Source of the DNA: Streptomyces mangrovisoli
GTDB lineage: Bacteria > Actinomycetota > Actinomycetes > Streptomycetales > Streptomycetaceae
NCBI RefSeq assembly: GCF_000974985.2
Contig: NZ_LAVA02000004.1
Location: 1-64,000 of the forward strand
Direction: 5' to 3'
Length of the DNA: 64,000 bases
Shown here: positions 7,439 through 15,839 of the stretch, piece after piece
Layout: each line of letters starts with the position of its first letter
Position numbering within the stretch: the stretch's first letter is position 1
The notes under the pieces: generated by a model
Told to the model about the DNA's origin: nothing
The model's database searches: none
What the model saw: the letters and a program-made list of their open reading frames with translations, nothing else
Position numbers and translations under genes: made by a program

Positions 7439-8856
7439 CGGAGCGCGGCCTCCCCGGCGGCCCGCGCGCCCGCGCACCGGTCGCCCGCGGCCGTACCGGC
7501 GTCCGCACCGGCGTCCGTGAGCGCCCACCACGCGGCCAGTCCGAAGCACACGGCGGTGAGCACGGTCGAGGTGCCGCCGATGTCGGCGTACACGAAGTCC
7601 GTCAACTGCCAGACCAGCAGCCCGCAGGCGACGAGCGCGCAGTCGAGGCCGCGGTCGGGGGCGGGGCCGTGGGCCCGCCGCAGCCCCCGGAACGCGCACA
7701 CCAGCAGCGCCAGCCAGCTCCCCGCGAGCCCGACCAGACCGATCAGCCCCTGCTCGCTGAGCACCAGCAGATACATGTTGTGCGGGGAGAGCAGCGGCTG
7801 CTTGCGGTAGGCCGCGCCCGCGCCCCCGGTGTCGCTGCCCGACGACAGCGCGAGCGAGGCGTGCCCGTCGCGGTGGTCCGGGAAGCCCTTCAACCCCACA
7901 CCGGTCAGCGGGTGTTCGCGCCACATGCCGGTGGCCGCCGCCCACATGGTGTAGCGGTCGGTGACGGACTGGTCGGGGGCGTCGGTGACCTTGGTGATGC
8001 TGTCGATGCGCTCCTGGAGCATCGCCGTACCGACGCCGAACCCGCCCACCAGGACCACGCCCGCCGCCACCGCGACGGCGGCCGTCCGCAGCGCCCGCCG
8101 GGGCCCGGCCAGCGCCAGCTGAGCCCCGCAGGCCACGGCCGTGGCGATCCACGCGCCCCGGCTGAAGGAGAGCGCGAGCGGCACCAGCAGCGCCATCGCG
8201 CAGCCCGCGGCGAGCGCCCGCTGCCGCAGCGGCGTACGGCCGAGCGCCAGGCCGACCGCGCACACCAGCCCGAAGCTGACGACGGTCGCCATGCCCATCA
8301 CGTCCTCCGCGCCGAACGTGCCCACCGCGCGGATGTCCTCGCCCTGGTACGACGCCCCGGTGCCGGTCGTGTACTGGTGCACGCCGACCGCCCCCTGCCA
8401 CCCCGCCAGCGTCACGAACGACCAGGCCAGCAGCCGGAAGTCGGCCCGGTCGCGGACCAGCAGCAGCACGGCCGCCGGGACCAGCACGAAGATCTGGAGA
8501 TAGCGGCCGAGGCCGGTCAGCCCGGCGCCCGGCGAGCCCGCGTCCATCGCGGCGAGCGCGAGCCCCACCACCGGCATCCCCAGCACCACGGCGGCCGTGC
8601 CCGACAGCGGGCGCCGCCGGTCGCGCAGCAGCCGGATCGCGCAGTACAGCACCACCAGGCCGGACACCGCGTCGGCCGGTCCCGCCCCGCCCTCGCCGCT
8701 CGGGCCGAACGGCAGCGCCACCAGGGCGAGCACCGAGACCACCGGAAGGACCGGCGCGAACGCCCCGGCGCGCCGCCGCAGCCGCGCCAACTCCCTGACC
8801 GCGGGCGCGGCTTCCCGTGCGGGGCGGAGCGGCTCGGCCACTCGTGCCTGGCTCAT
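7435..8856 (-). CDS. O-antigen ligase / polymerase-like membrane protein
   Basis: A 473-residue protein with about 11-12 hydrophobic segments and one large hydrophilic loop in the second half containing MWAAATGMWREHPLTGVGLKGF and HNMYLLVLSEQG. HPLTGVG and the later HN are the conserved loop features of the Wzy_C / O-antigen ligase (WaaL) superfamily. No other Wzy candidate is present in the operon, so it may be the polymerase or ligase that joins repeat units outside the membrane. It starts 4 bases after the phosphoglycosyltransferase stop and overlaps the flippase start by 4 bases. Confidence 0.75.
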   Translation of the reverse strand: MSQARVAEPLRPAREAAPAVRELARLRRRAGAFAPVLPVVSVLALVALPFGPSGEGGAGPADAVSGLVVLYCAIRLLRDRRRPLSGTAAVVLGMPVVGLALAAMDAGSPGAGLTGLGRYLQIFVLVPAAVLLLVRDRADFRLLAWSFVTLAGWQGAVGVHQYTTGTGASYQGEDIRAVGTFGAEDVMGMATVVSFGLVCAVGLALGRTPLRQRALAAGCAMALLVPLALSFSRGAWIATAVACGAQLALAGPRRALRTAAVAVAAGVVLVGGFGVGTAMLQERIDSITKVTDAPDQSVTDRYTMWAAATGMWREHPLTGVGLKGFPDHRDGHASLALSSGSDTGGAGAAYRKQPLLSPHNMYLLVLSEQGLIGLVGLAGSWLALLVCAFRGLRRAHGPAPDRGLDCALVACGLLVWQLTDFVYADIGGTSTVLTAVCFGLAAWWALTDAGADAGTAAGDRCAGARAAGEAALR

Positions 8857-8860
8857 CGGA

Positions 8861-10279
8861 TCAGCTCCCCGTCGAGCGCACGAGCGCCGCCGCGGTGCGC
8901 AGCAGGATGCAGACGTCCTGCCACAGCGACCAGTTGTCGATGTAGGCGTTGTCGAAGCGGGCCCGGTCCTCGATCGAGGTGTCGCCGCGCAGCCCGTGGA
9001 TCTGGGCCAGCCCGGTGATGCCGGTCTGCATCCGGTGCCGGGCCGCGTAGCCAGGATGGGTCTGGCTGAACTGGGCCACGAAGTAGGGGCGTTCGGGGCG
9101 CGGGCCGACGAGGCTCATGTCGCCCCGGAAGACGTTCCACAGCTGGAGCAGCTCGTCCAGCGAGGTCTGCCGCAGGAAACGGCAGAAGGGTCTCATCCGC
9201 ACCTCGCCCGCCACGCTCCACCGGGTCGCCGCCTCGTGCGCGTCGACCGGGCGGTGGGTGCGGAACTTCAGCAGCGTGAACGGCGCTCCGTCCTTGCCGA
9301 TGCGCTCCTGGCGGAAGACCACCCCGGGTCCGTCGGTGGCCCGCAGCACCAGCGCGCACACCAGCAGCACCGGGCAGACCAGGAGCAGCAGCGCCCCCGA
9401 CACCAGCACGTCCAGTGCCCGCTTGCCCGCGCTGCCGCGCCGCCGCGAGCCCATCTCCAGGCGGCGGCAGGAGAATCCGGCCAGTTGCTCGCGCATCTCG
9501 TAGGCCGGCGAGTCCGCGTCGACCTCCCACACCACACAGCCCGACTCGGCGAGCGCCCGCAGCAGCGGCCCGCGTTCGGCGCGCACCGCCGGATCGACGG
9601 TGAGCACCGCGCGCACCCCGTTCTGGATGAGCGCCCGCTGCACCTCCTCGCCGGTGGTCAGCACCGGCAGCCCCGCGGCGCCGTCGGCGGACCGGTCGTC
9701 GACGATGCCCACCGGCCGCACCCCGCACCGCGGATGGCGCAGCACGGCCGCGGCGACCCGCTGCGCGGTGCACGCCGGGCCGACCACCAGGGCCGCGCGC
9801 GGCCGGCGCAGCAGCGCCGCCTGCCGCAGGGTGTGCACCAGGCCACGGCCCACGCAGGCCGCCGCCGCGTGCACCGCGAAGCCGACCAGCAGGGTGCGCC
9901 AGGACAGCGCGTGCTCCGGCGCGTACGCCGCCACCAGCGCCGCGAGCCCCAGCCAGACGACGGCGATCCGGCCGCAGACGGCGGGCAGTTCGTCGAGCAT
10001 CCCGGGCGCCGGGCGGGCCGGCCGCGGGCGCAGCAGCAGCGCCCCGGCCGGCAGCAGGGCGGTCAGGACCGGGCGGTGCGGTCCGTCGGCGAACGCCGAC
10101 GCGCCGAGCAGGGCGGCCGCGAGGTCCGCAGCCAGCAGCGGCAGCGGCGAGGCGGGCCGCAGCGGTGGACGCCGTACCGGAAACCGGAAGCCGGTGGCGC
10201 GCGGGAGGACGGAGACGGACGAGAGCCGGCGGTCCCGTGGCTGCCCGCCGGGCGAGGGCACAGTGCTTTCCGCAGTCAC
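8861..10279 (-). CDS. Polyprenyl-phosphate glycosyl-1-phosphate transferase (WbaP/CpsE type)
   Basis: A 472-residue protein with four or five N-terminal transmembrane helices, a CoA-binding-like domain (about 165-260) and a C-terminal bacterial sugar transferase domain starting near KRALDVLVSGA. FRQERIGKDGAPFTLLKFRT, TSLDELLQLWNV and MSLVGPRPE are the hallmark motifs, including the catalytic Asp-Glu pair. It should start repeat-unit synthesis by moving a sugar-1-phosphate to undecaprenyl phosphate. The chosen GTG start (10279-10277) overlaps the upstream stop as GTGA; a longer reading would cross the glycosyltransferase gene. Confidence 0.88.
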   Translation of the reverse strand: MTAESTVPSPGGQPRDRRLSSVSVLPRATGFRFPVRRPPLRPASPLPLLAADLAAALLGASAFADGPHRPVLTALLPAGALLLRPRPARPAPGMLDELPAVCGRIAVVWLGLAALVAAYAPEHALSWRTLLVGFAVHAAAACVGRGLVHTLRQAALLRRPRAALVVGPACTAQRVAAAVLRHPRCGVRPVGIVDDRSADGAAGLPVLTTGEEVQRALIQNGVRAVLTVDPAVRAERGPLLRALAESGCVVWEVDADSPAYEMREQLAGFSCRRLEMGSRRRGSAGKRALDVLVSGALLLLVCPVLLVCALVLRATDGPGVVFRQERIGKDGAPFTLLKFRTHRPVDAHEAATRWSVAGEVRMRPFCRFLRQTSLDELLQLWNVFRGDMSLVGPRPERPYFVAQFSQTHPGYAARHRMQTGITGLAQIHGLRGDTSIEDRARFDNAYIDNWSLWQDVCILLRTAAALVRSTGS

Positions 10280-11445
10280 GAGTGGATGGACTCCCTGTAC
10301 TCGGTGGACGACACCGCGGTGCGATGGCCGAGGAGTTCGCGGTAGAGGCCGGTGACCGCGCGGGCGGTGTGCCGCACGTCGTGCGTGTCCAGCACATGGC
10401 CGCGGCCCTGGTGCCCGAGCGACGCGCGCAGCGGCGGATCGACCAGCAGCCCCGTCACGGCGGCGGCCAGCACGCCCGGGTGGTCCGGCGGGACCAGGCA
10501 GCGCGAGGCGAGCGCGGACGGCAGGCTCTCCCGGGCGCCGCCGACGTCGGTGACCACCACGGGCCGCCCGCACGCCATCGCCTCCAGCGGCGCCAGCGCC
10601 ATGCCCTCCCAGCGCGAGGGCAGCACGACGAGGTCGGCCGCCTGGTACCAGGGCACCGTGTCGGCGACCGCGCCCGCGAACAGGACGGACGGGGGCGCGC
10701 TCCGCGCGAGCCGCTCCCGGTCCGGCCCGTCGCCCACGAACACCAGCCGCGCCCCGGGCACCCGGCGGGCGACCGTCTCCCAGGCCGCCAGCAGCACGTC
10801 CTGTCCCTTCTGCCGGCACAGCCGCCCCACACAGACCACGAGCGGCGCGCGCGGATCGGTGCCGGGCAGCAGCCCGGCGCGCACGGAGTCCACGGCGGCC
10901 GGACGGAACCGCTGCGTCTCGACGCCGTTCGGGATCACCCGCCAGCGCCCGGCCACACCGGCGCGCACGCCCCGCGCGCGCTCCGCCTCGCTGACGCAGA
11001 CCACCCGGGTGGCCCAGCGCGCGCCCCAGCGTTCCCAGCGCAGCGCGAGGCGGGCGGTGGTGCCGTCCACCGCCTCGAACGACCAGGCGTGCGGCTGGAA
11101 CACGGTCGGGATCCGCCCGCGCACCGCGAGCCGCCCGGCCAGTCCGGCCTTCGCGCTGTGCGCGTGCACCAGTTCGGGCCGTACGTCCGCGGTGAGCCGG
11201 GCCAGCCGCCGCACCTCGTCGGCCAGCCCGGCACCCGGCGACCGGCTCGCGTCCCAGTGCCGTACGTCCGCGCCGAGCCGCCGCAGTCCGGCCGCGAGCG
11301 GGCCCCGCGGGCAGGCCACCGAGACCTGCCAACCGTCCGCGAGCTGGGCCCGTGCCAGGTCCGTCACGACACGGGCGACTCCGCCGTCCACCGGCTGGGT
11401 CACGTGGAGGACCCGGGGCCCGGGGCCGGTTGCTGACAGATGCAT
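10276..11445 (-). CDS. Glycosyltransferase family 4, first gene of the exopolysaccharide operon
   Basis: A 389-residue GT-B enzyme: PVDGGVARVVTDLARAQL at the N-terminus, VHAHSAKAGLAGRLA, IPNGVETQRF at the hinge and PSRWEGMALAPLEAMACG carrying the EX7E donor-sugar motif. It probably transfers the first or second sugar after the WbaP-like step. No gene of the same strand lies upstream for 400 bases, so the operon promoter should lie in 11446-11700. The next gene starts inside its stop codon. Confidence 0.85.
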   Translation of the reverse strand: MHLSATGPGPRVLHVTQPVDGGVARVVTDLARAQLADGWQVSVACPRGPLAAGLRRLGADVRHWDASRSPGAGLADEVRRLARLTADVRPELVHAHSAKAGLAGRLAVRGRIPTVFQPHAWSFEAVDGTTARLALRWERWGARWATRVVCVSEAERARGVRAGVAGRWRVIPNGVETQRFRPAAVDSVRAGLLPGTDPRAPLVVCVGRLCRQKGQDVLLAAWETVARRVPGARLVFVGDGPDRERLARSAPPSVLFAGAVADTVPWYQAADLVVLPSRWEGMALAPLEAMACGRPVVVTDVGGARESLPSALASRCLVPPDHPGVLAAAVTGLLVDPPLRASLGHQGRGHVLDTHDVRHTARAVTGLYRELLGHRTAVSSTEYRESIHS

Positions 11446-11845
11446 GCGCGGTTTCCTCGCTCACGGGGGCGCTCGTCACGGCGGCGGGAACGCGCCGTGC
11501 GCGCCGGAGGCATCGAGCGCACCGGCCCACGCCGCGTCCCGTTGGGGAACGAGCCGGAAGCCCGGCTGGTCACCACCGGGCGGCAGCGGACCCGGGCGTT
11601 CGCACATACCGGCGGTGCCCTTTCGGTGACGTCGCAAGAGCGGGCGTACAACGAGTCGGGAAGGACCGCAACTCTAGCCGCTACCGGTACGAACCAGATG
11701 AAACCGGGCATGTGTGTCGGAACCGTCGATCCCGGTCCTCGCGGTTCACTCCATCGGCGGCACAACCCCTGGCCCTGCCACGCGTTGACACAGCGCTGGG
11801 CATCCCGCCCGGATGTTTGTGTCGAATCCCAAGGAGCACCTTCCC
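11446..11845. promoter_or_regulatory. Divergent promoter region between the exopolysaccharide operon and chpF
   Basis: A 400-base spacer without a convincing gene; it must hold the promoter of the minus-strand operon and that of chpF. TAGAGT on the minus strand (11671-11676) is a possible -10 for the operon but no good -35 accompanies it. The chpF promoter is listed separately. Confidence 0.5.
11761..11788 (+). promoter_or_regulatory. Candidate sigma-BldN promoter of chpF
   Basis: CACAAC (11761-11766), 16 bases, then CGTTGA (11783-11788). The sigma-BldN consensus reported for chaplin and rodlin genes is CGTAAC-N16-CGTTGA, so the -10 is exact and the -35 matches 4 of 6. The distance to the chpF start (58 bases) is suitable. 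Confidence 0.6.
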
Positions 11846-12085
11846 ATGTCGCGTATCGCGAAGGGCCTGGTCCTGACCACCGCCGCCGCCGCGGCCGTCG
11901 CCGGCGGCGCCGGCATCGCCTCCGCCGACAGCGGGGCGCAGGGCGCGGCCGCCCACTCCCCCGGCGTCCTGTCGGGCAACGTCGTCCAGGTTCCGGTCCA
12001 CATCCCGGTCAACGTCTGCGGCAACACGATCGACGTGATCGGCCTGCTGAACCCCGCGTTCGGCAACACCTGCGTCAACGGCTGA
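11846..12085 (+). CDS. chpF: Short chaplin (ChpF-like)
   Basis: A 79-residue secreted protein: signal peptide (about 1-27, ending ASA), then one chaplin domain with SPGVLSGN, VQVPVHIPVNVCGN and GLLNPAFGNTCVNG. The two cysteines form the conserved disulfide of most short chaplins. Chaplins assemble into amyloid fibrils that make aerial hyphae and spores hydrophobic. ATG chosen because AAGGAG lies 9 bases upstream; an earlier in-frame ATG at 11813 has none. The symbol rests on similarity and on the position next to the exopolysaccharide operon and melC, as remembered for S. coelicolor chpF; sequence alone would not separate ChpF, G and H. Confidence 0.85.
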   Translation: MSRIAKGLVLTTAAAAAVAGGAGIASADSGAQGAAAHSPGVLSGNVVQVPVHIPVNVCGNTIDVIGLLNPAFGNTCVNG

Positions 12086-12105
12086 CGTCGACGCGCCCCT
12101 TCGGC

Positions 12106-12144
12106 CGGCCGCCCCTCCGCGCATCTGCCGCGGGTGGGCGGCCG
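12106..12144 (+). terminator. Possible terminator of chpF
   Basis: A 9-bp stem (CGGCCGCCC at 12106-12114 with GGGCGGCCG at 12136-12144) starts 20 bases after the chpF stop. The 21-base loop makes it a weaker case. Confidence 0.35.
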
Positions 12145-12255
12145 TCTGGCGTTTTGGGGCGGCCGTCCGGCGGTCTCGGGTGGCCTGCGGCGGCTTCGGG
12201 TGGTCGTCCGGCGGTTTCGGGTGGCCGTCCGGCGTTTTCGGGTGGCCGGGGGCGG
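12135..12255 (+). repeat. 21-bp tandem repeat downstream of chpF
   Basis: About five degenerate copies of a 20-21-bp unit (like TGGCCGTCCGGCGGTTTCGG) run from about 12135 to 12255. They occupy the spacer 12086-12479, in which I see no gene. Short open frames across it are products of the repeat. Confidence 0.7.
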
Positions 12256-12479
12256 ACAGGCGGGCCGTACGGTCGCGTACGAACGTGCGTTGAGCCGAAC
12301 GGCCGTGCGGGCGCGGGGCGGTCGCGCCGGCCCGACGTATTCCTGACGCGTTCCTGACCAGGCGTGACGTGGACATGGGGGCTCTACGGCCGGTCCACCG
12401 GACGTGTGTCCGGTTGCAGGGGGTCCGGGCCGATCCGACGGTGAGTGCGAGATCGTACGCAACACCGAAGGGAACACCC

Positions 12480-13322
12480 ATGCGTGCTCTGCCCGTCCGG
12501 CGCGCCGCGTCCTCCGCGCTCTGCGCCGCCCTCCTGGTCGGGATCACCGGCCCCGCCGCGTCGGCGGCCGACACCGGCGGAGGGCGCACGCGGGTGACGA
12601 CCCGCCCGTCCGACCCCACCACGGACGCGCTGCGCGCGCAGGTCGGAACCCTCGGCCGGTACGGCGGCGTGCTCACCCCCGTCACCGACCTGCTGACCAC
12701 CGTGCTGGCCGACCGCCACGGCCGCCTCCCCGCCCGCGAGGCGCACCGCCTCGTGACCGCGGCCGAGCACGCCGTCGCCGAGGTGAAGCCGGCCGCCGGC
12801 CGGAAGCAGCACCGGGCCGCCGACCCGCAGGACGACGCGCTCGCCTCGCTCCAGAGCTCGCTCGACGCGCTGGTGAAGGCGGTCACCTCGGGCGACCTGG
12901 GTCAGCTGATCCCCGCGGTCACCGCCACGGTGAGCGGGGTCGTCGGCGTGGTCACCGGGCTGCTCGGCGGCAGCCTGACGGCGCCGAGTCTGCCGAGTCC
13001 GTCGGGTCTGCCGAGCACCCCGAGTCTGCCGAGCACGTCGAACACGTCGAGTGCGAGCGTGGTGGGCCTGCCGAGTGTTCCGGGTGTGTCGCTGCCGCAC
13101 CTCTCCACGATGGTGCCGGACATGTCCACGATGATCCCGAACCTGTCCGCGATGATGCCCGACCTGTCGGCGATGCTTCCCGCGGGCACCGCGACGGTCA
13201 CCGACCCGGCCGCCACCGTCACCGACCCGGACGACGACGCCACCGTCACCGTTCCCGACGAGGACGACGACGTGGTCACGCTGCCGGCCGAGCTGTCGGC
13301 GGACCCGGCACCGGCGTCGTGA
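12480..13322 (+). CDS. Secreted protein of unknown function with Met-rich repeats
   Basis: A 280-residue protein with a signal peptide (about 1-30, ending ASA), a helical middle part (45-165), a Ser/Pro-rich linker, five tandem copies of a pattern like LSxMxPD (207-234) and an acidic Asp/Thr tail. No known domain was recognised. ATG chosen with GAAGGGA upstream. It sits between a chaplin and the tyrosinase genes and so may be part of the spore or aerial surface. The regularly spaced methionines could bind copper, which is speculative. Confidence 0.65.
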   Translation: MRALPVRRAASSALCAALLVGITGPAASAADTGGGRTRVTTRPSDPTTDALRAQVGTLGRYGGVLTPVTDLLTTVLADRHGRLPAREAHRLVTAAEHAVAEVKPAAGRKQHRAADPQDDALASLQSSLDALVKAVTSGDLGQLIPAVTATVSGVVGVVTGLLGGSLTAPSLPSPSGLPSTPSLPSTSNTSSASVVGLPSVPGVSLPHLSTMVPDMSTMIPNLSAMMPDLSAMLPAGTATVTDPAATVTDPDDDATVTVPDEDDDVVTLPAELSADPAPAS

Positions 13323-13360
13323 TCCGCTGAGCCCCTCACGGTGCCGTCGTTCGAGTGGGT

Positions 13361-13377
13361 CGCAGAAATTTTCTGCG
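13361..13377. promoter_or_regulatory. 17-bp inverted repeat, AT-rich, upstream of a small secreted gene
   Basis: CGCAGAAA-T-TTTCTGCG: perfect 8-bp arms around one base, 87 bases before the start at 13464. The AT-rich core in GC-rich DNA suggests a regulator binding site. Confidence 0.4.
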
Positions 13378-13463
13378 CTCGGGGTTTCCGCCCCGGACGG
13401 AGGTCGTTAGGCACGGCGTCAGATTTCCCTGAGGTGACCTGGGTCGCCGAGGAAAGGAACACG

Positions 13464-13745
13464 ATGAAGTCCCTGAAGGCTGCCGCCGTCGTCGCCGGGT
13501 CCCTGGTCATCGCCGGGGCCGCGGCCCCCGCGTTCGCCTACAACACGGCCGACCTCACGCCCACCAGCCTCAACGGCGCCGTGAACTCGCTCACCAAGGG
13601 CCCCGTCGACGTGATGCCGCTCCAGCACCAGTCGGACGCGCTCGACACCGAGAACAAGGACTCGGTGCTCAACACGGTCAAGGGTGCGACCGGCGCGCTC
13701 AACCAGCACAACCCGCTGCTCGGCGGACTGCCGCTGCAGAGCTGA
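13464..13745 (+). CDS. Small secreted protein of unknown function
   Basis: A 93-residue protein: Lys-positive N-terminus, hydrophobic core and APAFA cleavage site (about residues 1-26), then a polar mature part of about 67 residues with no cysteines and a Leu/Pro-rich end. ATG is preceded by GGAAAGGA at good distance. No family recognised. Its size, secretion and place between chaplins recall small developmental surface proteins such as rodlins, but no rodlin repeat is seen. Confidence 0.65.
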   Translation: MKSLKAAAVVAGSLVIAGAAAPAFAYNTADLTPTSLNGAVNSLTKGPVDVMPLQHQSDALDTENKDSVLNTVKGATGALNQHNPLLGGLPLQS

Positions 13746-13846
13746 GACGCACGCCCGGGACCGGAGCGAGGCCGGAGCCGCACAGCCGGGCCCGGGCCCG
13801 CGCGCGGCCGCACCGGAGCGGAACGGCCGTCCCCCGCGGCCGTGTT

Positions 13847-13873
13847 CGAGGGACGCCGATCCGGCGTCCCTCG
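13847..13873 (+). terminator. Hairpin terminator
   Basis: Perfect 12-bp stem (13847-13858 with 13862-13873) with a 3-base loop, about 100 bases after the small secreted gene. It lies before the next gene's start at 13957. Confidence 0.65.
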
Positions 13874-13956
13874 TTCGTGTGGCGGCCCCCCGCGGTGTCC
13901 GCCGGTCGGGTGAGTGGGCGCCCGCCCACCGCCCGGCCCGTCGATAAGGTCGCGCG

Positions 13957-14457
13957 GTGACCTCAACCCCAAGCGCCACCCGCCCCGTCCGCCCCGCCGA
14001 CCTGGGCACCCTCGTCGTCCTGGCGTGGAGCGGCGAGGCCCCCGACGGCAGCGACATGCCCTACCTGCTCGCCTACTCCCTCGGCGACGCCGAGGGCGGC
14101 GCGCGGACGACGTCCGCCGCGGTGCGGGAGATGCTCACCGGCCACGGCCTGCCCGTCGGCGGCGACGTCGTCGACGGCACCTCCCGGCCCAGCCTCCCGG
14201 TCGGCCTGCTCGTCGAGGCCGGTTCGGCCGTCCTGAGCATGCCGAACCTCAGCGCCCAGTGCGTCGCGCCCCCGGAGTGGCTCGCCGCCGTGACCGAACG
14301 CGGCTACGCCTACCTGGTGTTCACCACCCGCGCCTGGCCCGACGGGGCACCCGGCCGCGCGATCGAGGCCGAGACGCTGGCCGCCTTCGCCGGGGACCCC
14401 GAGACGCTCCTGGCCGCGGCGCACGTGGTCCTCCCGGCGCGCAGCCTGCGCGGCTGA
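13957..14457 (+). CDS. DUF5949-like protein of unknown function
   Basis: A 166-residue soluble protein, GTG start, no signal peptide or membrane segment. DLGTLVVLAWSGE near residue 20 and DMPYLLAYSLGDAEGG recall the Streptomyces-restricted DUF5949 family; this assignment is from memory. The stop is followed after two bases by the VKOR-like gene, so the two are probably co-transcribed. No role can be deduced. Confidence 0.65.
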   Translation: MTSTPSATRPVRPADLGTLVVLAWSGEAPDGSDMPYLLAYSLGDAEGGARTTSAAVREMLTGHGLPVGGDVVDGTSRPSLPVGLLVEAGSAVLSMPNLSAQCVAPPEWLAAVTERGYAYLVFTTRAWPDGAPGRAIEAETLAAFAGDPETLLAAAHVVLPARSLRG

Positions 14458-14459
14458 CC

Positions 14460-15044
14460 ATGGCCAGGGTGGCCGGCGCCCGCCGGGCGTTCGCCGTGCT
14501 GCTGGTGGTCTGCGGCGCGGCCGGGCTGCTGGCCTCCTGGGTCATCACCCTCGACAAGTTCAAGCTGCTGGAGAACCCGCACTTCGTGCCCGGGTGCAGC
14601 CTGAACCCGGTGGTCTCCTGCGGCAGCGTCATGAAGAGCGCGCAGGCGTCGGCCTTCGGCTTCCCCAACCCGATGCTGGGCCTGGTGGCGTACGGCATCG
14701 TGATCTGCGTCGGCGTCAGCCTGCTCGCGGGCGCCGCCTTCCCCGGCTGGTACTGGCTGGTGTTCGACGCCGGCTGCCTGTTCGGCATCGGGTTCGTCAC
14801 CTGGCTCCAGTTCCAGTCGCTGTACCGGATCGGTGCGCTGTGCCTGTGGTGCTGTCTCGCGTGGGCCGCGACGATCCTGCTGTTCTGGTACGTCACCTCG
14901 TTCACCGTGCGCAACGACTTCCTGCCCGCCCCGCGCCCGGTGAAGACCTTCCTGGACGAGTTCACCTGGGTGCTGCCGGTCCTGCACATCGGGGTGATCG
15001 GGATGCTGATCCTGACCCGCTGGTGGGACTTCTGGACGAGTTGA
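14460..15044 (+). CDS. Vitamin K epoxide reductase (VKOR) family membrane protein
   Basis: A 194-residue protein with about five transmembrane helices. The loop pair C46 and C54 (PGCSLNPVVSC) and the CLWC motif (C128, C131) are the redox cysteines of bacterial VKOR homologues, which use a quinone to re-oxidise a DsbA-like partner and so drive disulfide formation outside the membrane. The cysteine-bonded chaplins encoded nearby would be plausible clients. No fused thioredoxin domain is present. The ATG is 2 bases after the upstream stop. Confidence 0.88.
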   Translation: MARVAGARRAFAVLLVVCGAAGLLASWVITLDKFKLLENPHFVPGCSLNPVVSCGSVMKSAQASAFGFPNPMLGLVAYGIVICVGVSLLAGAAFPGWYWLVFDAGCLFGIGFVTWLQFQSLYRIGALCLWCCLAWAATILLFWYVTSFTVRNDFLPAPRPVKTFLDEFTWVLPVLHIGVIGMLILTRWWDFWTS

Positions 15045-15186
15045 GCCCGGTGACGGGACGTCTGGACGAGCTGAAGGACGAGCTGACGATTGCTGCACCC
15101 GGGGGAATGGTGAGCTGGCCGCGTGGCTTGGCTCGTTAGCGACTCGGACGCCGATTCCCCGATCCCCGGAAGGGACCGAACCTGAC

Positions 15187-15711
15187 ATGAAGCCGACTGT
15201 CCGAAGGACCATTGCCGCCGTCGTCACGGGTGTCGCCGCAGCCGCGGCCGCCGTGGGAGCCGCCGCGGCCCCCGCGGCGGCGGTCGGGTCGGTGCCGATC
15301 CCCGTTCCGCTCGACGGCGCCGAGAAGTCGCTCGGCGTCGAACTCCCCGAGGTCGGCGGGGAACTGCCGCTGCCCCTCCCGGGCGCGCCCGAAGGGCCCC
15401 GGTACACCGAGGGGCGGCTCCTGCCGGACCGGGCGCTGCCCCAACTGCCGCTCACGGGCGGGCTTCCCGGCCTCGACGCGCGAGCGCCCCTGCCGCATGT
15501 GCTCGGCCCCGGCTTCGACCACGCCGGCGTCTCCGCGCCCGCCGCCGACCTCAGCGCGCTCACGCCCGGCCTCGCGGTGGACGCGCCGCTCACCCAGCCG
15601 AACCCCGACCACTTCGGCCTGCCCGACCTCAGGCTGCCGCAGGCGGGGGTGCTCGCCCCGGTCCTGCGGACGGTGCCGGGGGCGGACCTGGTGGCGGGGC
15701 CGGGGAGGTAG
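15187..15711 (+). CDS. Secreted Pro/Leu-rich protein of unknown function
   Basis: A 174-residue protein with an Ala-rich signal peptide (about 1-33) followed by a Pro/Leu/Gly-rich mature part without cysteines or recognisable domain. ATG chosen; GGAAGGGA lies about 14 bases upstream. The following spacer (15712-15839) leads to the tyrosinase operon. It joins the set of secreted proteins clustered between the two chaplins. Confidence 0.6.
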   Translation: MKPTVRRTIAAVVTGVAAAAAAVGAAAAPAAAVGSVPIPVPLDGAEKSLGVELPEVGGELPLPLPGAPEGPRYTEGRLLPDRALPQLPLTGGLPGLDARAPLPHVLGPGFDHAGVSAPAADLSALTPGLAVDAPLTQPNPDHFGLPDLRLPQAGVLAPVLRTVPGADLVAGPGR

Positions 15712-15839
15712 TGAGCGCTGGGGCGTGGTGATCACCGCATCGGCCGTCCGGCGGTGACCGTACGGCCCGTTCGGCGGTTACGGCTACGGAACACCGAACC
15801 GAGCCGAGCCGGACGGAACATCCGGACGAGGAGCGCACG

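Noticed and set aside
11446..11845. Riboswitch or small RNA in the chpF spacer
   Set aside because: No recognisable riboswitch core or conserved stem set; the spacer is explained by two promoters.
12134..12346. Short open frame after chpF
   Set aside because: It translates the 21-bp tandem repeat, has no ribosome site and no gene-like third-position bias.
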